Shown here: positions 45,808 through 54,840 of the stretch, in pieces
Layout: every line of letters begins with the position of its first letter
How positions within the stretch are numbered: the stretch's first letter is position 1
Assembly: GCA_963663665.2 (NCBI GenBank)
Contig: CAXXKP010000009.1
Coordinates: forward strand, 434,001 to 498,000
Direction of reading: 5' to 3'
Source of the DNA: SABI01 sp963663665
GTDB lineage: Bacteria; Spirochaetota; Spirochaetia; Sphaerochaetales; Sphaerochaetaceae
Length of the DNA stretch: 64,000 nucleotides
The notes under the pieces: generated by a model
What the model was told of the DNA's origin: nothing
What the model saw: the letters and a program-made list of their open reading frames with translations, nothing else
Databases searched by the model: none
Made by a program: the position numbers and the translations under genes

Positions 45808-47715
45808 ATGTATCAAACAATTCCCCAATTACTAAAAGAGATTAGTGCTCAATACCCCACTAACGATATTCAAATGTACAAAGATGACACTGGAAATTTC
45901 TTATCAGTTTCTTATAAGGATTTTTATACACAAGTGAATCATCTCGCTATGGCTCTACATACCTTACATGTTAAGCGTGGTGATAATATTGGACTTATTA
46001 GCGATAACCGCAAAGAGTGGCTATTATCTGACAATGCAATACTTGCCCTTGGAGCTGTCGACGTCCCTCGAGGAAGAGACGCGATGCCCCATGAGTTAGA
46101 ATTCATTCTAGATGTAAGTGAGTGCAAGCTCACCTTTGTTGAAAATGAGGATCAACTTAATAAGATTCTTACAATAATCGACAAGATTCCTTCGCTAAAG
46201 ACACTTGTGGTAATGGATTCATCACACCACACATCTCCTCTAGAAGGAAAAGTCCCAGAAGGTATTACCATCCTATCATTCAATTCGCTACTTGAGAACG
46301 GAGCATTAGAATTAGCTAAAAACCCAGATTTTGTAGAGAAAGAGATTGCATTAGGAAAAAGTAGCGATCTTGCCACTATCATTTTCACAAGTGGCACTAC
46401 AGGGGAGCCAAAAGGAGTAATGCTAAGTCACAGAAACTTCCTTTTTCAATTAGAACAACTCCCAAAAGTTATTAGCTTCCAGAAAGGAGAAAGATGGCTG
46501 AGCGTTCTTCCCGTATGGCACTCTTTTGAAAGGATCTTACAATATGTGATCATAGATCAAGCATCTACTGTGGTATATTCAAAACCTATCGGGAAGATTA
46601 TGCTTGTCGATTTACAGCGAGTAAATCCACAATGGATGGGTTCAGTTCCAAGGATTTGGGAAGCTGTGAAAGCAGGTGTGTACCAAAACGTTAAAACAAA
46701 AAGTCCAGTGGCACGTGGTTTGTTCCATTTCTTTGTTTTCATCGGAGCACATCATACTAATGCAATAAACCTTGTAAAGAACACAAAACCACAATTTAAA
46801 AAACGGTTTTACCCGCTCGATCTTATTTTAGGATCTCTCTTATTGATTATACTCACACCTTTCAAACTTTTGGGGGATGTACTTGTCTTTAATGGTATCA
46901 AAAAGAAATTTGGAAATAACTTCAAAGCTGGAGTAAGTGGTGGTGGCTCACTACCAGCACCAATCGATAAATTCTTCAAAGCAATTGGAGTCACTCTCCT
47001 TGATGGGTATGGACTTACCGAGACAGCACCTGTTATTGGACTAAGAAAAATGAATCGCCAAGTTCCTGAAACAGTTGCTCCACTACCAGAAACCTCTATA
47101 AAAATTGTGAAGGAAGATGGCTCTTTAGCCGCCCCTGGTGAAAAAGGGGTTATTTGGGCAAAAGGTGAGCAGGTCATGCTAGGTTACTATAAAAGAGATG
47201 ATCTCACTCAAGCTATTATGGATAAAGATGGGTATATCAACACTGGAGATATCGGTATGTGGACCCACAAGGGAGAATATGCTATCAAGGGGAGAGCGAA
47301 AGATACCATTGTTCTCAGTGGTGGCGAAAATATCGAGCCACTTCCAATAGAAGCAAAATTGAGAGAATCTGAATTTATAGAACAGGTCATGGTTGTTGGA
47401 CAAGACAAAAAATATCTGGGAGCTTTAATTGTTATTGATAGCAAACAGATTGAACTCTATGTGAAAGAAAATAATATTCCCTACATGAGTCGAGGGGATC
47501 TCCTTGGCCTGATTGAAGTTAATAATCTTATTCAAAGTGAGATTAATGAACTGGTAAGCGGAAAAACAGGCTTTAAAGGGTATGAACATATCGCCCGTTT
47601 TACGATCACTGATCATCCTTTCAAGGTAGGAGAGCAACTTTCTGCTAAGCAAGAAATCATGAGGCACAAGGTTGGTGAACAGTATAAGAAGGAGATCGAA
47701 GCTCTTTTCATATAA
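45808..47715 (+). CDS. Long-chain acyl-CoA synthetase (AMP-forming)
   Basis: 635 residues from the ATG at 45808, AAAAGGAG upstream; the TTG at 45805 is not preferred. AMP-binding enzyme with the P-loop-like TIIFTSGTTGEPKGVMLSHRN (about 190-210, shown in part), VLPVWHSFER, DGYGLTETAPVIGLR and GRAKDTIVLSGGENIEPLPIE. The hydrophobic insert around residue 345 (LDLILGSLLLIILTPFKLL) is typical of bacterial FadD15/long-chain enzymes and suggests membrane association. It activates fatty acids to acyl-CoA for membrane lipid or degradation. It is monocistronic: a strong terminator follows. Confidence 0.9.
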   Translation: MYQTIPQLLKEISAQYPTNDIQMYKDDTGNFLSVSYKDFYTQVNHLAMALHTLHVKRGDNIGLISDNRKEWLLSDNAILALGAVDVPRGRDAMPHELEFILDVSECKLTFVENEDQLNKILTIIDKIPSLKTLVVMDSSHHTSPLEGKVPEGITILSFNSLLENGALELAKNPDFVEKEIALGKSSDLATIIFTSGTTGEPKGVMLSHRNFLFQLEQLPKVISFQKGERWLSVLPVWHSFERILQYVIIDQASTVVYSKPIGKIMLVDLQRVNPQWMGSVPRIWEAVKAGVYQNVKTKSPVARGLFHFFVFIGAHHTNAINLVKNTKPQFKKRFYPLDLILGSLLLIILTPFKLLGDVLVFNGIKKKFGNNFKAGVSGGGSLPAPIDKFFKAIGVTLLDGYGLTETAPVIGLRKMNRQVPETVAPLPETSIKIVKEDGSLAAPGEKGVIWAKGEQVMLGYYKRDDLTQAIMDKDGYINTGDIGMWTHKGEYAIKGRAKDTIVLSGGENIEPLPIEAKLRESEFIEQVMVVGQDKKYLGALIVIDSKQIELYVKENNIPYMSRGDLLGLIEVNNLIQSEINELVSGKTGFKGYEHIARFTITDHPFKVGEQLSAKQEIMRHKVGEQYKKEIEALFI

Positions 47716-47740
47716 ATTTGACTTATATTATCCATCAAAT

Positions 47741-47782
47741 AGGCTTTTGTTGCATTTGCAACAGAAGCCTTATTTATTTTTA
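47741..47782 (+). terminator. Rho-independent terminator after the acyl-CoA synthetase
   Basis: A stem AGGCTTTTGTTGC with GCAACAGAAGCCT (one mismatch) and an ATTT loop is followed by a T-rich tract. Good classical form. Confidence 0.88.
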
Positions 47783-47844
47783 TATATAGTTGTAATTAAA
47801 GATAACGATCTTAGAATTAATTCTTTGATAGAGGAGATCAGATA

Positions 47845-49077
47845 ATGAGTGCAGAAATTAGGAATAGTGATAGAAGAAGCGAATTACTTAAAGACATGAT
47901 AAAGAGACTTCATGATGGGGAGCAATTTGAGGCAGTAAAGAAAGAATTTAGCAAAGTATTCGATGGTATAGGAGCTGATGAAATAGCAGATGCTGAAAGG
48001 AAGCTGATCGATGCAGGAGAAGTGAGTGTCGAGGAGGTACAACGATTATGTGATGTCCACTCGGCTCTTGTTCATGGCTCCGTTGCTCAAATCCATGGAG
48101 AGAAAAAAGTTGATGAGATATTAGGACACCCAGCATGGTTATTAAAAAAAGAGAATCAAAAAATTGAGAAATTAGTAAACTCCATCACGACTAATATCGA
48201 GAAACTCTCACAAGGAGATGTAACAGCTCTCCCAATAATCACCTCCGATTTACGTGAACTTAAAAAGATCGACTCCCACTATGCGAAAAAGGAGAACCTT
48301 TGGTTTCCTTTGATGGAGCGTTATGGTATCACCGCACCACCTAAAGTGATGTGGGGTGTGGATGATGAAATTAGAGGCATGATAAAAGAAGCTACGTCTA
48401 TATTTGATGAGATGCTAAATTCACCAAAACCAGATTCCCATAAACGAGAATTATTTGCTTCACAAATAAAATCAGCAAACGAAAAAATTCTTGAAATGAT
48501 TAATAAAGAGAATGAGATACTGATTCCTATGGTGAGTGAGGTCTTCAATTCAAAGGACTGGAAAATTATACATGAAGGTTTAGATGAATTTAATCACTTT
48601 TATGTAGAGAATGTTCCTTCCTGGAATGACGTAGGAAGTAAAAAAGAGCCCTCTATTACATCGCTCTCTCAGGATTTCATTCAACTCCCAAGTGGCCATT
48701 TTACTCCAGAGGTCCTTACTAAGGTTCTAAATACCCTTCCTATTGATATCACATTTGTTGATAAAAATGATGAAGTAGCTTATTTTTCTCAATCAAATGA
48801 AAGAATATTTCCACGTACTACAGCAATCATTGGACGAGAGGTGACCAATTGCCATCCACCAGCCTCTGTACATGTTGTAACAAAAATACTCGATGAGTTT
48901 AAAAGTAAGAAAAGAGATCTAGCAGAGTTCTATATTCACTTAGGTTCGACCTATGTTCACATTCGCTATTATGCGGTAAGAGATGATAATGGCGAATATT
49001 TAGGCACCCTTGAAGTAACCCAGAATATTGCTCCTATCCAAACAATTAGTGGAGATAAAAGACTCTTAGACGACTAA
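47845..49077 (+). CDS. DUF438 / hemerythrin-like / PAS protein
   Basis: 410 residues, GAGGAG upstream. Residues about 10-80 match DUF438 (LLKDMIKRLHDGEQFEAVKK). Residues about 90-270 match the hemerythrin-like four-helix domain found with it (KKENLWFPLMERYGITAPPK); in that family I recall the helix after it as WG-x-HDEIR, here WGVDDEIR, so one His ligand seems lost. Residues about 290-400 are a PAS domain of the type with a buried His pocket (NTLPIDITFVDKNDEVAYF, CHPPASVHVV). These proteins are thought to sense O2, NO or redox state. Cytoplasmic. It is followed by a terminator. Confidence 0.85.
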   Translation: MSAEIRNSDRRSELLKDMIKRLHDGEQFEAVKKEFSKVFDGIGADEIADAERKLIDAGEVSVEEVQRLCDVHSALVHGSVAQIHGEKKVDEILGHPAWLLKKENQKIEKLVNSITTNIEKLSQGDVTALPIITSDLRELKKIDSHYAKKENLWFPLMERYGITAPPKVMWGVDDEIRGMIKEATSIFDEMLNSPKPDSHKRELFASQIKSANEKILEMINKENEILIPMVSEVFNSKDWKIIHEGLDEFNHFYVENVPSWNDVGSKKEPSITSLSQDFIQLPSGHFTPEVLTKVLNTLPIDITFVDKNDEVAYFSQSNERIFPRTTAIIGREVTNCHPPASVHVVTKILDEFKSKKRDLAEFYIHLGSTYVHIRYYAVRDDNGEYLGTLEVTQNIAPIQTISGDKRLLDD

Positions 49078-49110
49078 GGAAAGGCTCATCGAAATAGAAG
49101 CGATTTATTT

Positions 49111-49137
49111 CCAAAGAGAATTAGCTATTCTCTTTGG
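49111..49137. terminator. Bidirectional terminator hairpin
   Basis: A perfect 11-bp stem (CCAAAGAGAAT and ATTCTCTTTGG, 5-nt loop) lies between the DUF438 gene and the convergent zwf. A TTTTATT run follows on the + strand after four bases. Confidence 0.8.
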
Positions 49138-49148
49138 AACCTTTTATT

Positions 49149-50507
49149 CTACTCATCGAACCATTCAAATCCATACTTTTCTTCCATATCTTTAACAAAA
49201 CGAGGCAAGGTTCTCACAGGATACACTTCCATTTGAGTCTCTGTTTCTAACATTGGCTCCACTATCCTCCAAGATTCACTGATTTCTCTCATTGAAGGGA
49301 ATAAGCTCTTATCGCCTTGAAAAATCTTCTTCACGATCTGCTCATATGCTTCAGGAGTATTTGCTCCAAAAGTCTCAGCTTGGTTGAATCTAAATCTGAC
49401 AGGTTTTGATTTCCAGCTAGTGTGAGGCTCTTTTAAATTCATTTTAATGTCTATCGTGAGTTCTGGATGAATCTTGATAATTACTCCATTTTCTCCAATG
49501 TGTGTATCATTCATCACTTTCTTCGTTGTATTCTTGAATTTAACATAAATAAGAGATTTTGCCTCTTCTTGCATTTTTCCCGTTCTAATATAGATTGGAA
49601 TTCCTGCAAAATAATAGGTATTCACTTGCAAGGTAAGTGCTGCATAGGTAGGGGTTTGTACCACATGCCCACTATTTACTCCTAGAGATTCATAGCGACC
49701 TGTATGAAAGTCTGTGATAGGAGTTATTGCCCTTAAGACTTTTACTTTCTCAATAGAAATATCTTCAGGAGAAAGTGTTGCTGGATCATTCATCGTAAGG
49801 TAGGTAATAATCTGCATGATGTGATTTTGTATGGTATCTCGAACTACCCCAATTTTCTCATAAAAACCGAGTCTCTGATCTACCCCGTGTGTTTCATCGA
49901 AAATTATTTGAATACTTTCGATACTTCTGTTATCCCAAATACTTCTTATAATGTCATTATGGAATCTCAAAAGTAGTAGGTTCTGCATAAATTCCTTACC
50001 AAGATAATGGTCGATCCGATAAATTTCCTTGTCACTAAATGCAGTAAGGAGAATATCGTTGTATCGTTTGGCAGAGAGTGAATCAAATCCGAAGGGTTTC
50101 TCAACTACTATTTTCTTGTTAATACTACATAATTTCACTAAAGCAGCATCAACAATCTGGATTTGTTTTATTGCATCTTCATATAATGAGGGTTGAAGTG
50201 CCATATAGTAAATAAGTTCAATATCTTTACAACCTTCCACAATCTTGGAGATATAAGAATAAAGAGCATCAGTAGCTTCTTTCTCATCTTCCATATCGTA
50301 GTGGAGATAATCAAGTCTCTCTATAAATCTCTCATCAGCACCAGAACTCACACTATCCTTGATAAATTCCTCTTTAGAACCATAACGGCGACCAAGTGCC
50401 ACTATAGTAAAATCAAAATCCTCACTCATCAGTCTCTCATAGGCTGGGTAGAGTTTTTTCTTTGCAAGGTCCCCTGTTCCCCCAAATTGGACAACAATCT
50501 GTTTCAT
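49149..50507 (-). CDS. zwf: Glucose-6-phosphate 1-dehydrogenase
   Basis: 452 residues, near the family length of about 480. VQFGGTGDLAKKKLYPAYERL is the NADP-binding start and RIDHYLGKEFMQNLL (about 162) the catalytic His segment; YFAGIPIYIRTGK is the third signature. It oxidises glucose-6-phosphate to 6-phosphogluconolactone and makes NADPH. The ribosome-binding site (AAGGGAA) lies in the end of pgl, whose stop is one base upstream, so the two are translationally coupled. The gene order pgl-zwf is unusual compared with the common zwf-pgl. Confidence 0.95.
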   Translation of the reverse strand: MKQIVVQFGGTGDLAKKKLYPAYERLMSEDFDFTIVALGRRYGSKEEFIKDSVSSGADERFIERLDYLHYDMEDEKEATDALYSYISKIVEGCKDIELIYYMALQPSLYEDAIKQIQIVDAALVKLCSINKKIVVEKPFGFDSLSAKRYNDILLTAFSDKEIYRIDHYLGKEFMQNLLLLRFHNDIIRSIWDNRSIESIQIIFDETHGVDQRLGFYEKIGVVRDTIQNHIMQIITYLTMNDPATLSPEDISIEKVKVLRAITPITDFHTGRYESLGVNSGHVVQTPTYAALTLQVNTYYFAGIPIYIRTGKMQEEAKSLIYVKFKNTTKKVMNDTHIGENGVIIKIHPELTIDIKMNLKEPHTSWKSKPVRFRFNQAETFGANTPEAYEQIVKKIFQGDKSLFPSMREISESWRIVEPMLETETQMEVYPVRTLPRFVKDMEEKYGFEWFDE

Positions 50508-50508
50508 C

Positions 50509-51168
50509 TTAGTTCCCTTTATTGTATAAATCTGTTACGAGTGTAACATGAAAACCATTCTTTAAAAAATACCTGCTTGGTAAAGTTGAAACATCCTCTT
50601 CATCTCTCATCAAACCTTCAAAAGCAGCTCTTTTTCCTTCTCCGAAAAGCAAAAGATAGATATCACTTAGTCTGCAATATTTCTCAAGAGCATAGTATGA
50701 AATACTGACTCTTCTTGGAGGCGGTTTTACAGAGTTTTCCACAAGTATAATATCTTCAGAGTTATTCATTGGACGAGAATACGGAAACAACGAAGCAAAG
50801 TGTCCATCTTCTCCGACTCCAGCAAAAAGAATATCTAACTTTCCATGCTCTATAAATGGTTCCCCTATAGAGGGAATGATGAGTTGATCTTTCTGGAATA
50901 TTCCATTTTGTATTGCATCTCCTAAACCATACGAATATAACATCTCGTAATTGGTATCTTCCCCAAGCCGCTCATCAATAAGATAGAGTTTCACTCTGCT
51001 AAGCGTTTTGGGTGTAAGATTAAGTACTCCTTCAACAACACTTTTCCCTCCCCTTCCCCCAGGGATACCTATTTGAATTGGTAAAGGATGGTCGATGCCA
51101 ATTTCTTCAATGATTTCCGTTACATGATGTGCAAAGTCCTCTGCTGATTTAACCTGTAATATATTCAT
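50509..51168 (-). CDS. pgl: 6-phosphogluconolactonase
   Basis: 219 residues from the ATG at 51168; an in-frame TTG at 51186 is less likely. SugarP_isomerase/NagB-like fold with PIQIGIPGGRGGKSVVEGVL, LYLIDERLG and LFAGVGEDGHFASLFP, the last containing the catalytic G-x-G-x-D/EGH motif. It hydrolyses the lactone made by Zwf, in the cytoplasm. Co-transcribed with zwf. Confidence 0.9.
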   Translation of the reverse strand: MNILQVKSAEDFAHHVTEIIEEIGIDHPLPIQIGIPGGRGGKSVVEGVLNLTPKTLSRVKLYLIDERLGEDTNYEMLYSYGLGDAIQNGIFQKDQLIIPSIGEPFIEHGKLDILFAGVGEDGHFASLFPYSRPMNNSEDIILVENSVKPPPRRVSISYYALEKYCRLSDIYLLLFGEGKRAAFEGLMRDEEDVSTLPSRYFLKNGFHVTLVTDLYNKGN

Positions 51169-51210
51169 ATTGGAAATATAACGCAATCTTACATAATGGG
51201 AAACGGTTGA

Positions 51211-52428
51211 CTAGATGATATCGAGTTTTCTTGCCTCTTTTGCAATAACATCCACTGCATAGGATATCTCGTCATTCGTATGAACAGCCATGCAGCTTGT
51301 TCTTAGCAATGAACGAGATGGTGGCACTGCAGGAGAGACGACTGGATTCACATACACCCCTTTTTCAAAGGCATTTTTCCATAATAGGAATGTTTTATCA
51401 TTATCACCAATGACTAAAGGTACAATCGCAGTTTCACTCGTGCCTACATTAAAACCATAAGATACAAACCCCTCTCTTAAAAGATTTGCATTCTGCTGTA
51501 ATTTTTGAACAAGGTGATTATCTTCTTCAATGATATCAAGTGCCTTGATGGTAGAAGCTATATTTGCAGGAGGCATTGAAGCACTAAAAATTAGGGGGCG
51601 AGCAACGTGTTTAATATAATCAATTACTTGTTCGTCACCTGCTACAAATCCGCCAATAGAACCAAAAGATTTACTAAAAGTGCACATCACAACATCGGCT
51701 AGGTCAAACTGACTGCCAAAATGTTCTCCTGTCCCTCTTCCACTATCTCCAATGACACCAAGAGCGTGAGCTTCATCTAGGTAAAGTCCAGCATTGTACG
51801 TATCACATAAATTTCTAATAGCTAAAAGGGGTGCAATATCCCCTTCCATTGAAAAGACTCCATCAATAACAACTAATTTATTCTCTTCTAATGGAATTTT
51901 CTTCAATACCTTCTCTAAATCCACCATATCATTATGTTTATAGCGGTGAAGGTTTAATGAATTATATATTCCTTGTGCGAGAAAAATTCCATCCATAATA
52001 GAGGCGTGATCATATTTATCTACAATGACATGATCCCCTTTTTGAAGAAGTGCGGAAATAGAGCCAAGGTTCGTTTGGTACCCTGTCGTAAAACAGAGGG
52101 CAGCTTCTTTGTGAACAAAGGATGCCAGACGATGTTCTAACTGCTCGTGCATATCTAGTGTTCCATTCATGAATCGAGATCCACTACAACTAGTTCCATA
52201 CCGTGAGGCTGCTTCAAGAGCTGCTTGTGCCATCCTAGGATCATTTGCAAGTCCTAAATAGTTATTGCTGCCAAGCATTAACATTTCATTACCATTGATA
52301 TAGACTTTTGAACCTATACTTTTGCTAATTGGATTGAAAAAAGGGTAGAGACCTGCTTTTCTCGCATCATTTGCTAAGGTGAATTGGGAACATTTATTGA
52401 AAAGAGAAGCTCTGTTCGGTTGACTCAT
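51211..52428 (-). CDS. Alpha-oxoamine synthase, serine palmitoyltransferase-like
   Basis: 405 residues, AAAGGAA before the ATG. PLP enzyme of the group that joins an amino acid to an acyl-CoA. The PLP Lys is in TFSKSFGSIGGFVAG and the Asp in YLDEAHALGVIG. The wording GLYPFF at the N-terminus, SGSRFMNGTLDMHEQLEHRL, KLVVIDGVFSMEGDIAPL and RPLIFSASMPP is closer to bacterial serine palmitoyltransferases (Sphingomonas, Bacteroides) than to KBL or BioF. If so it makes 3-ketosphinganine, the first step to sphingolipids. KBL (2-amino-3-ketobutyrate CoA ligase) is the main alternative. No acyl carrier or ketosphinganine reductase is adjacent. Confidence 0.8.
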   Translation of the reverse strand: MSQPNRASLFNKCSQFTLANDARKAGLYPFFNPISKSIGSKVYINGNEMLMLGSNNYLGLANDPRMAQAALEAASRYGTSCSGSRFMNGTLDMHEQLEHRLASFVHKEAALCFTTGYQTNLGSISALLQKGDHVIVDKYDHASIMDGIFLAQGIYNSLNLHRYKHNDMVDLEKVLKKIPLEENKLVVIDGVFSMEGDIAPLLAIRNLCDTYNAGLYLDEAHALGVIGDSGRGTGEHFGSQFDLADVVMCTFSKSFGSIGGFVAGDEQVIDYIKHVARPLIFSASMPPANIASTIKALDIIEEDNHLVQKLQQNANLLREGFVSYGFNVGTSETAIVPLVIGDNDKTFLLWKNAFEKGVYVNPVVSPAVPPSRSLLRTSCMAVHTNDEISYAVDVIAKEARKLDII

Positions 52429-52499
52429 ATATTACTTTCCTTTATTCGAAGAAGGATGAAAAAATTCTTACTTTATTATGACAATTATTAATTATCTGT

Positions 52500-52973
52500 T
52501 CAAGTAAGACATGATGCCCATATAGATAATTTCTTATCAAATGAGAGAGGATATGCTCTAGAGGTACTTACTGCTTGAAGAATTGGAATGTTTAATAATA
52601 AACCTCGTACCATCTGAAGAGATTGATACGCTTTTTTCCCATTTGTAATAATCTTATTGATATGAGGGTAAACATAAAAAAAAGATTCAAAATCGTTCAC
52701 CTTCTCTTCTTGAATAGTAGAATCCTTACTCATTTCTCGGGAGCATTCTTGTAATACGTCCCAAATTACAATGCGATGCGCAATGATTGCATCAATCTTA
52801 TCTTGATAGCTTGAAAATTCGACTTGAGTGATAGCCGAAATTATTGGCCAGAAGTCATTACTAGGATGACCATAATACTCTCTTTTATGTAGGCTTGTAA
52901 CACTAGGCATAGAACCAAGAATAAGAGTAGTCGCAGTGGCATCACCGATAGGTGGGAATCCTTTAATTCTCAT
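52500..52973 (-). CDS. DNA-deoxyinosine (hypoxanthine) glycosylase, UDG family 6
   Basis: About 157 residues from the ATG at 52973; the frame extends to 52997 without a good start. The N-terminal motif ILGSMPSVTSLHKREYYGHP followed by SNDFWPII is the family signature (G-S-x-P-G/S, then YY-x-H-P-x-N-x-F-W). It removes deamination products, chiefly hypoxanthine, from DNA. WDVLQ and ITNGKKA-type strands (IITNGKKAYQ) complete the fold. A single gene with no obvious partner. Confidence 0.8.
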   Translation of the reverse strand: MRIKGFPPIGDATATTLILGSMPSVTSLHKREYYGHPSNDFWPIISAITQVEFSSYQDKIDAIIAHRIVIWDVLQECSREMSKDSTIQEEKVNDFESFFYVYPHINKIITNGKKAYQSLQMVRGLLLNIPILQAVSTSRAYPLSFDKKLSIWASCLT

Positions 52974-53090
52974 ACTAAAGAAATCTATCAACAACAAAAG
53001 ATGGTGTCAATGGAAAAAAGACTTGCCCTTTAGCTATGAATTAGTATTCAATGAAGGAAAGAATAATACCAATGAAAAGGGAGTTATACC

Positions 53091-54503
53091 ATGAAAAGAT
53101 TTATGGATGCTGATTTTCTTCTTGATACTGATGTTGCAAAAAAACTCTACCATGAGAGTGCAAAAGATGAACCTATCATTGACTACCACTGCCACCTTAT
53201 TCCATCAGAAATTGCACAGAATAAGAAATTTGACAACCTAAGTGAAATTTGGTTAGGTGGTGATCACTATAAATGGCGAGCAATGCGAAGTGTGGGAATT
53301 GATGAAAAATTAATAACTGGAGATAGCGACCCATATGACAAATTTCTTGCCTGGGCAAAAACTATGCCACAACTATTAGGCAACCCATTGTATCATTGGT
53401 CACACTTAGAGTTACAACGATATTTTGATATTTATGAACCATTCAATGAAAAAAGTGCACCTACAATTTGGCAAATTACAAAAGAAAAACTTCAAAGTGA
53501 CGATCTATCGGTCAAAGGAATATTCTCTTCTTTTCATGTTGCTGCAGTTGGAACAACTGATGACCCTGCCTCCTCGATGGAAACTCACATATCAATCAGA
53601 GATGGGAATGCTGATATCGGGTTAATTGATACAAAAGTTCTTCCTTCTTTTAGACCAGATAAGTCAATCCTTATTGAAAATGCTGAATTTCCTTCATACA
53701 TAGAAACTCTATCAAAGAGTGCAAATATTACGATAAAGAGTGTGGAAGACCTGCTTTCAGCACTCAAAAGTCGCCTAGAAGTATTTGTAGAAGCTGGATG
53801 TAGAGCAACCGACCATGGGCTCCCTATGATTCCCTATGAAATTATGAGTCCTTCTGAAATTGAAAATATTTTCCAAAAAAGAATGAATGGAGAAGCAATC
53901 ACGAAAAGAGAGGCTGAGGCATTTGGAACGAAAGTCTTACTATTCTTAGCTAAAGAATATGCTAGACATAACATAGTCATGCAACTACATCTTAATGCAA
54001 TACGAAATCTCAATCCTCCCAAATTTAAGACTCTCGGACCAGATACAGGGTATGATGCAGCACATGATCTCCCTCTAGCTGAAAAATTAAGTCAATTTCT
54101 AGGTGTCTTAGAAAGCAATTCCACCCTACCTAAAACAATTCTCTACTCCCTCAATAGTAAGGATTATTATAGCATGGGATCAATTATGGGAGCCTTCCAA
54201 GGTGATGGAGTAAAGGGAAAAATTCAGCTGGGTTCAGGCTGGTGGTTCTGTGATCATAAAGAGGGAATATATGAACAGATGAAAATTCTCGCTAATTTAG
54301 GCTCTCTTCCTCGATTTATTGGAATGCTCACAGATTCTAGATCATTTCTTTCGTATCCCCGACATGAATACTTCAGAAGAATTCTTGCTAATCTATTGGG
54401 CTCATGGGTAGTAAATGGTGAAATTCCAAATGACCCAGTACTTCTTAATACTGTGATGAAGGATATTAGTTTTAGAAATGCTAAAGAATATTTCAATCTT
54501 TAA
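53091..54503 (+). CDS. uxaC: Glucuronate (uronate) isomerase
   Basis: 470 residues, equal to the family norm, AAAGGGAG before the ATG. Amidohydrolase-like fold with IIDYHCHLIPSEIAQ at the N-terminus, WLGGDHYKWRAMR, GTTDDPASS, MQLHLNAIRN, LGSGWWFCDHKEG and DSRSFLSYPRHEYFRR. It converts D-glucuronate to D-fructuronate and galacturonate to tagaturonate. No other uronate genes are adjacent, so the pathway must be completed elsewhere. A rho-independent terminator follows. Confidence 0.96.
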   Translation: MKRFMDADFLLDTDVAKKLYHESAKDEPIIDYHCHLIPSEIAQNKKFDNLSEIWLGGDHYKWRAMRSVGIDEKLITGDSDPYDKFLAWAKTMPQLLGNPLYHWSHLELQRYFDIYEPFNEKSAPTIWQITKEKLQSDDLSVKGIFSSFHVAAVGTTDDPASSMETHISIRDGNADIGLIDTKVLPSFRPDKSILIENAEFPSYIETLSKSANITIKSVEDLLSALKSRLEVFVEAGCRATDHGLPMIPYEIMSPSEIENIFQKRMNGEAITKREAEAFGTKVLLFLAKEYARHNIVMQLHLNAIRNLNPPKFKTLGPDTGYDAAHDLPLAEKLSQFLGVLESNSTLPKTILYSLNSKDYYSMGSIMGAFQGDGVKGKIQLGSGWWFCDHKEGIYEQMKILANLGSLPRFIGMLTDSRSFLSYPRHEYFRRILANLLGSWVVNGEIPNDPVLLNTVMKDISFRNAKEYFNL

Positions 54504-54524
54504 TACGTTGAAGAAGACTATACT

Positions 54525-54552
54525 AGAGGGCATTGATATGCTCTCTTTTTTT
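54525..54552 (+). terminator. Rho-independent terminator after uxaC
   Basis: AGAGGGCAT pairs with ATGCTCTCT (one bulged G) around a short loop and is followed by TTTTTTT. Confidence 0.8.
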
Positions 54553-54582
54553 ATGAATAAAATTTGAATAATTTATCTCACA

Positions 54583-54840
54583 ATGAAGGCTTGGAATATT
54601 GTAAGAGAGGGATATGCTGAAGAGATGGAGATACATCTAGCAATACAACAAATCCTTAAGGAGAAAGAGTTCACAATCTCAGAAATTTCGAAGGAAAGCG
54701 GGTTAACTCGATCCTACATCTATAAAGTGCTTAATGGGAAACACTCTCCAACTATCTACACATTAAGTCGCTTTGCTGATGCACTTGAGATCTCCCTCTC
54801 AGAATTGATTATGGTAGCAGAGGAAGAATTCCCTTATTAA
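54583..54840 (+). CDS. Small Xre-family helix-turn-helix regulator
   Basis: 85 residues from the ATG at 54583 (an ATG at 54625 is also possible and would give a 71-residue form). The helix-turn-helix is typical: KEFTISEISKESGLTRSYIY then KVLNGKHSPTIYTLSRFADAL. No sensor or toxin domain is attached. No toxin-like partner gene lies next to it, so it is more likely a stand-alone regulator than an antitoxin. The stop overlaps the convergent acyltransferase by a few bases. Confidence 0.8.
   Translation: MKAWNIVREGYAEEMEIHLAIQQILKEKEFTISEISKESGLTRSYIYKVLNGKHSPTIYTLSRFADALEISLSELIMVAEEEFPY

Noticed and set aside
46809..47177. A 122-residue minus-strand frame inside the acyl-CoA synthetase
   Set aside because: Antisense shadow with no start signal or family similarity.
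51211..52428. KBL (threonine breakdown) as first choice
   Set aside because: N-terminal GLYPFF and the segment around the PLP lysine fit serine palmitoyltransferase better, and no threonine dehydrogenase is adjacent; KBL kept as alternative.
53585..53767. Minus-strand frames within uxaC
   Set aside because: Shadows of the well-conserved uxaC reading frame.
54583..54840. Antitoxin of a toxin-antitoxin pair
   Set aside because: The Xre protein has no small toxin-like neighbour; a terminator precedes it and a convergent acyltransferase follows.
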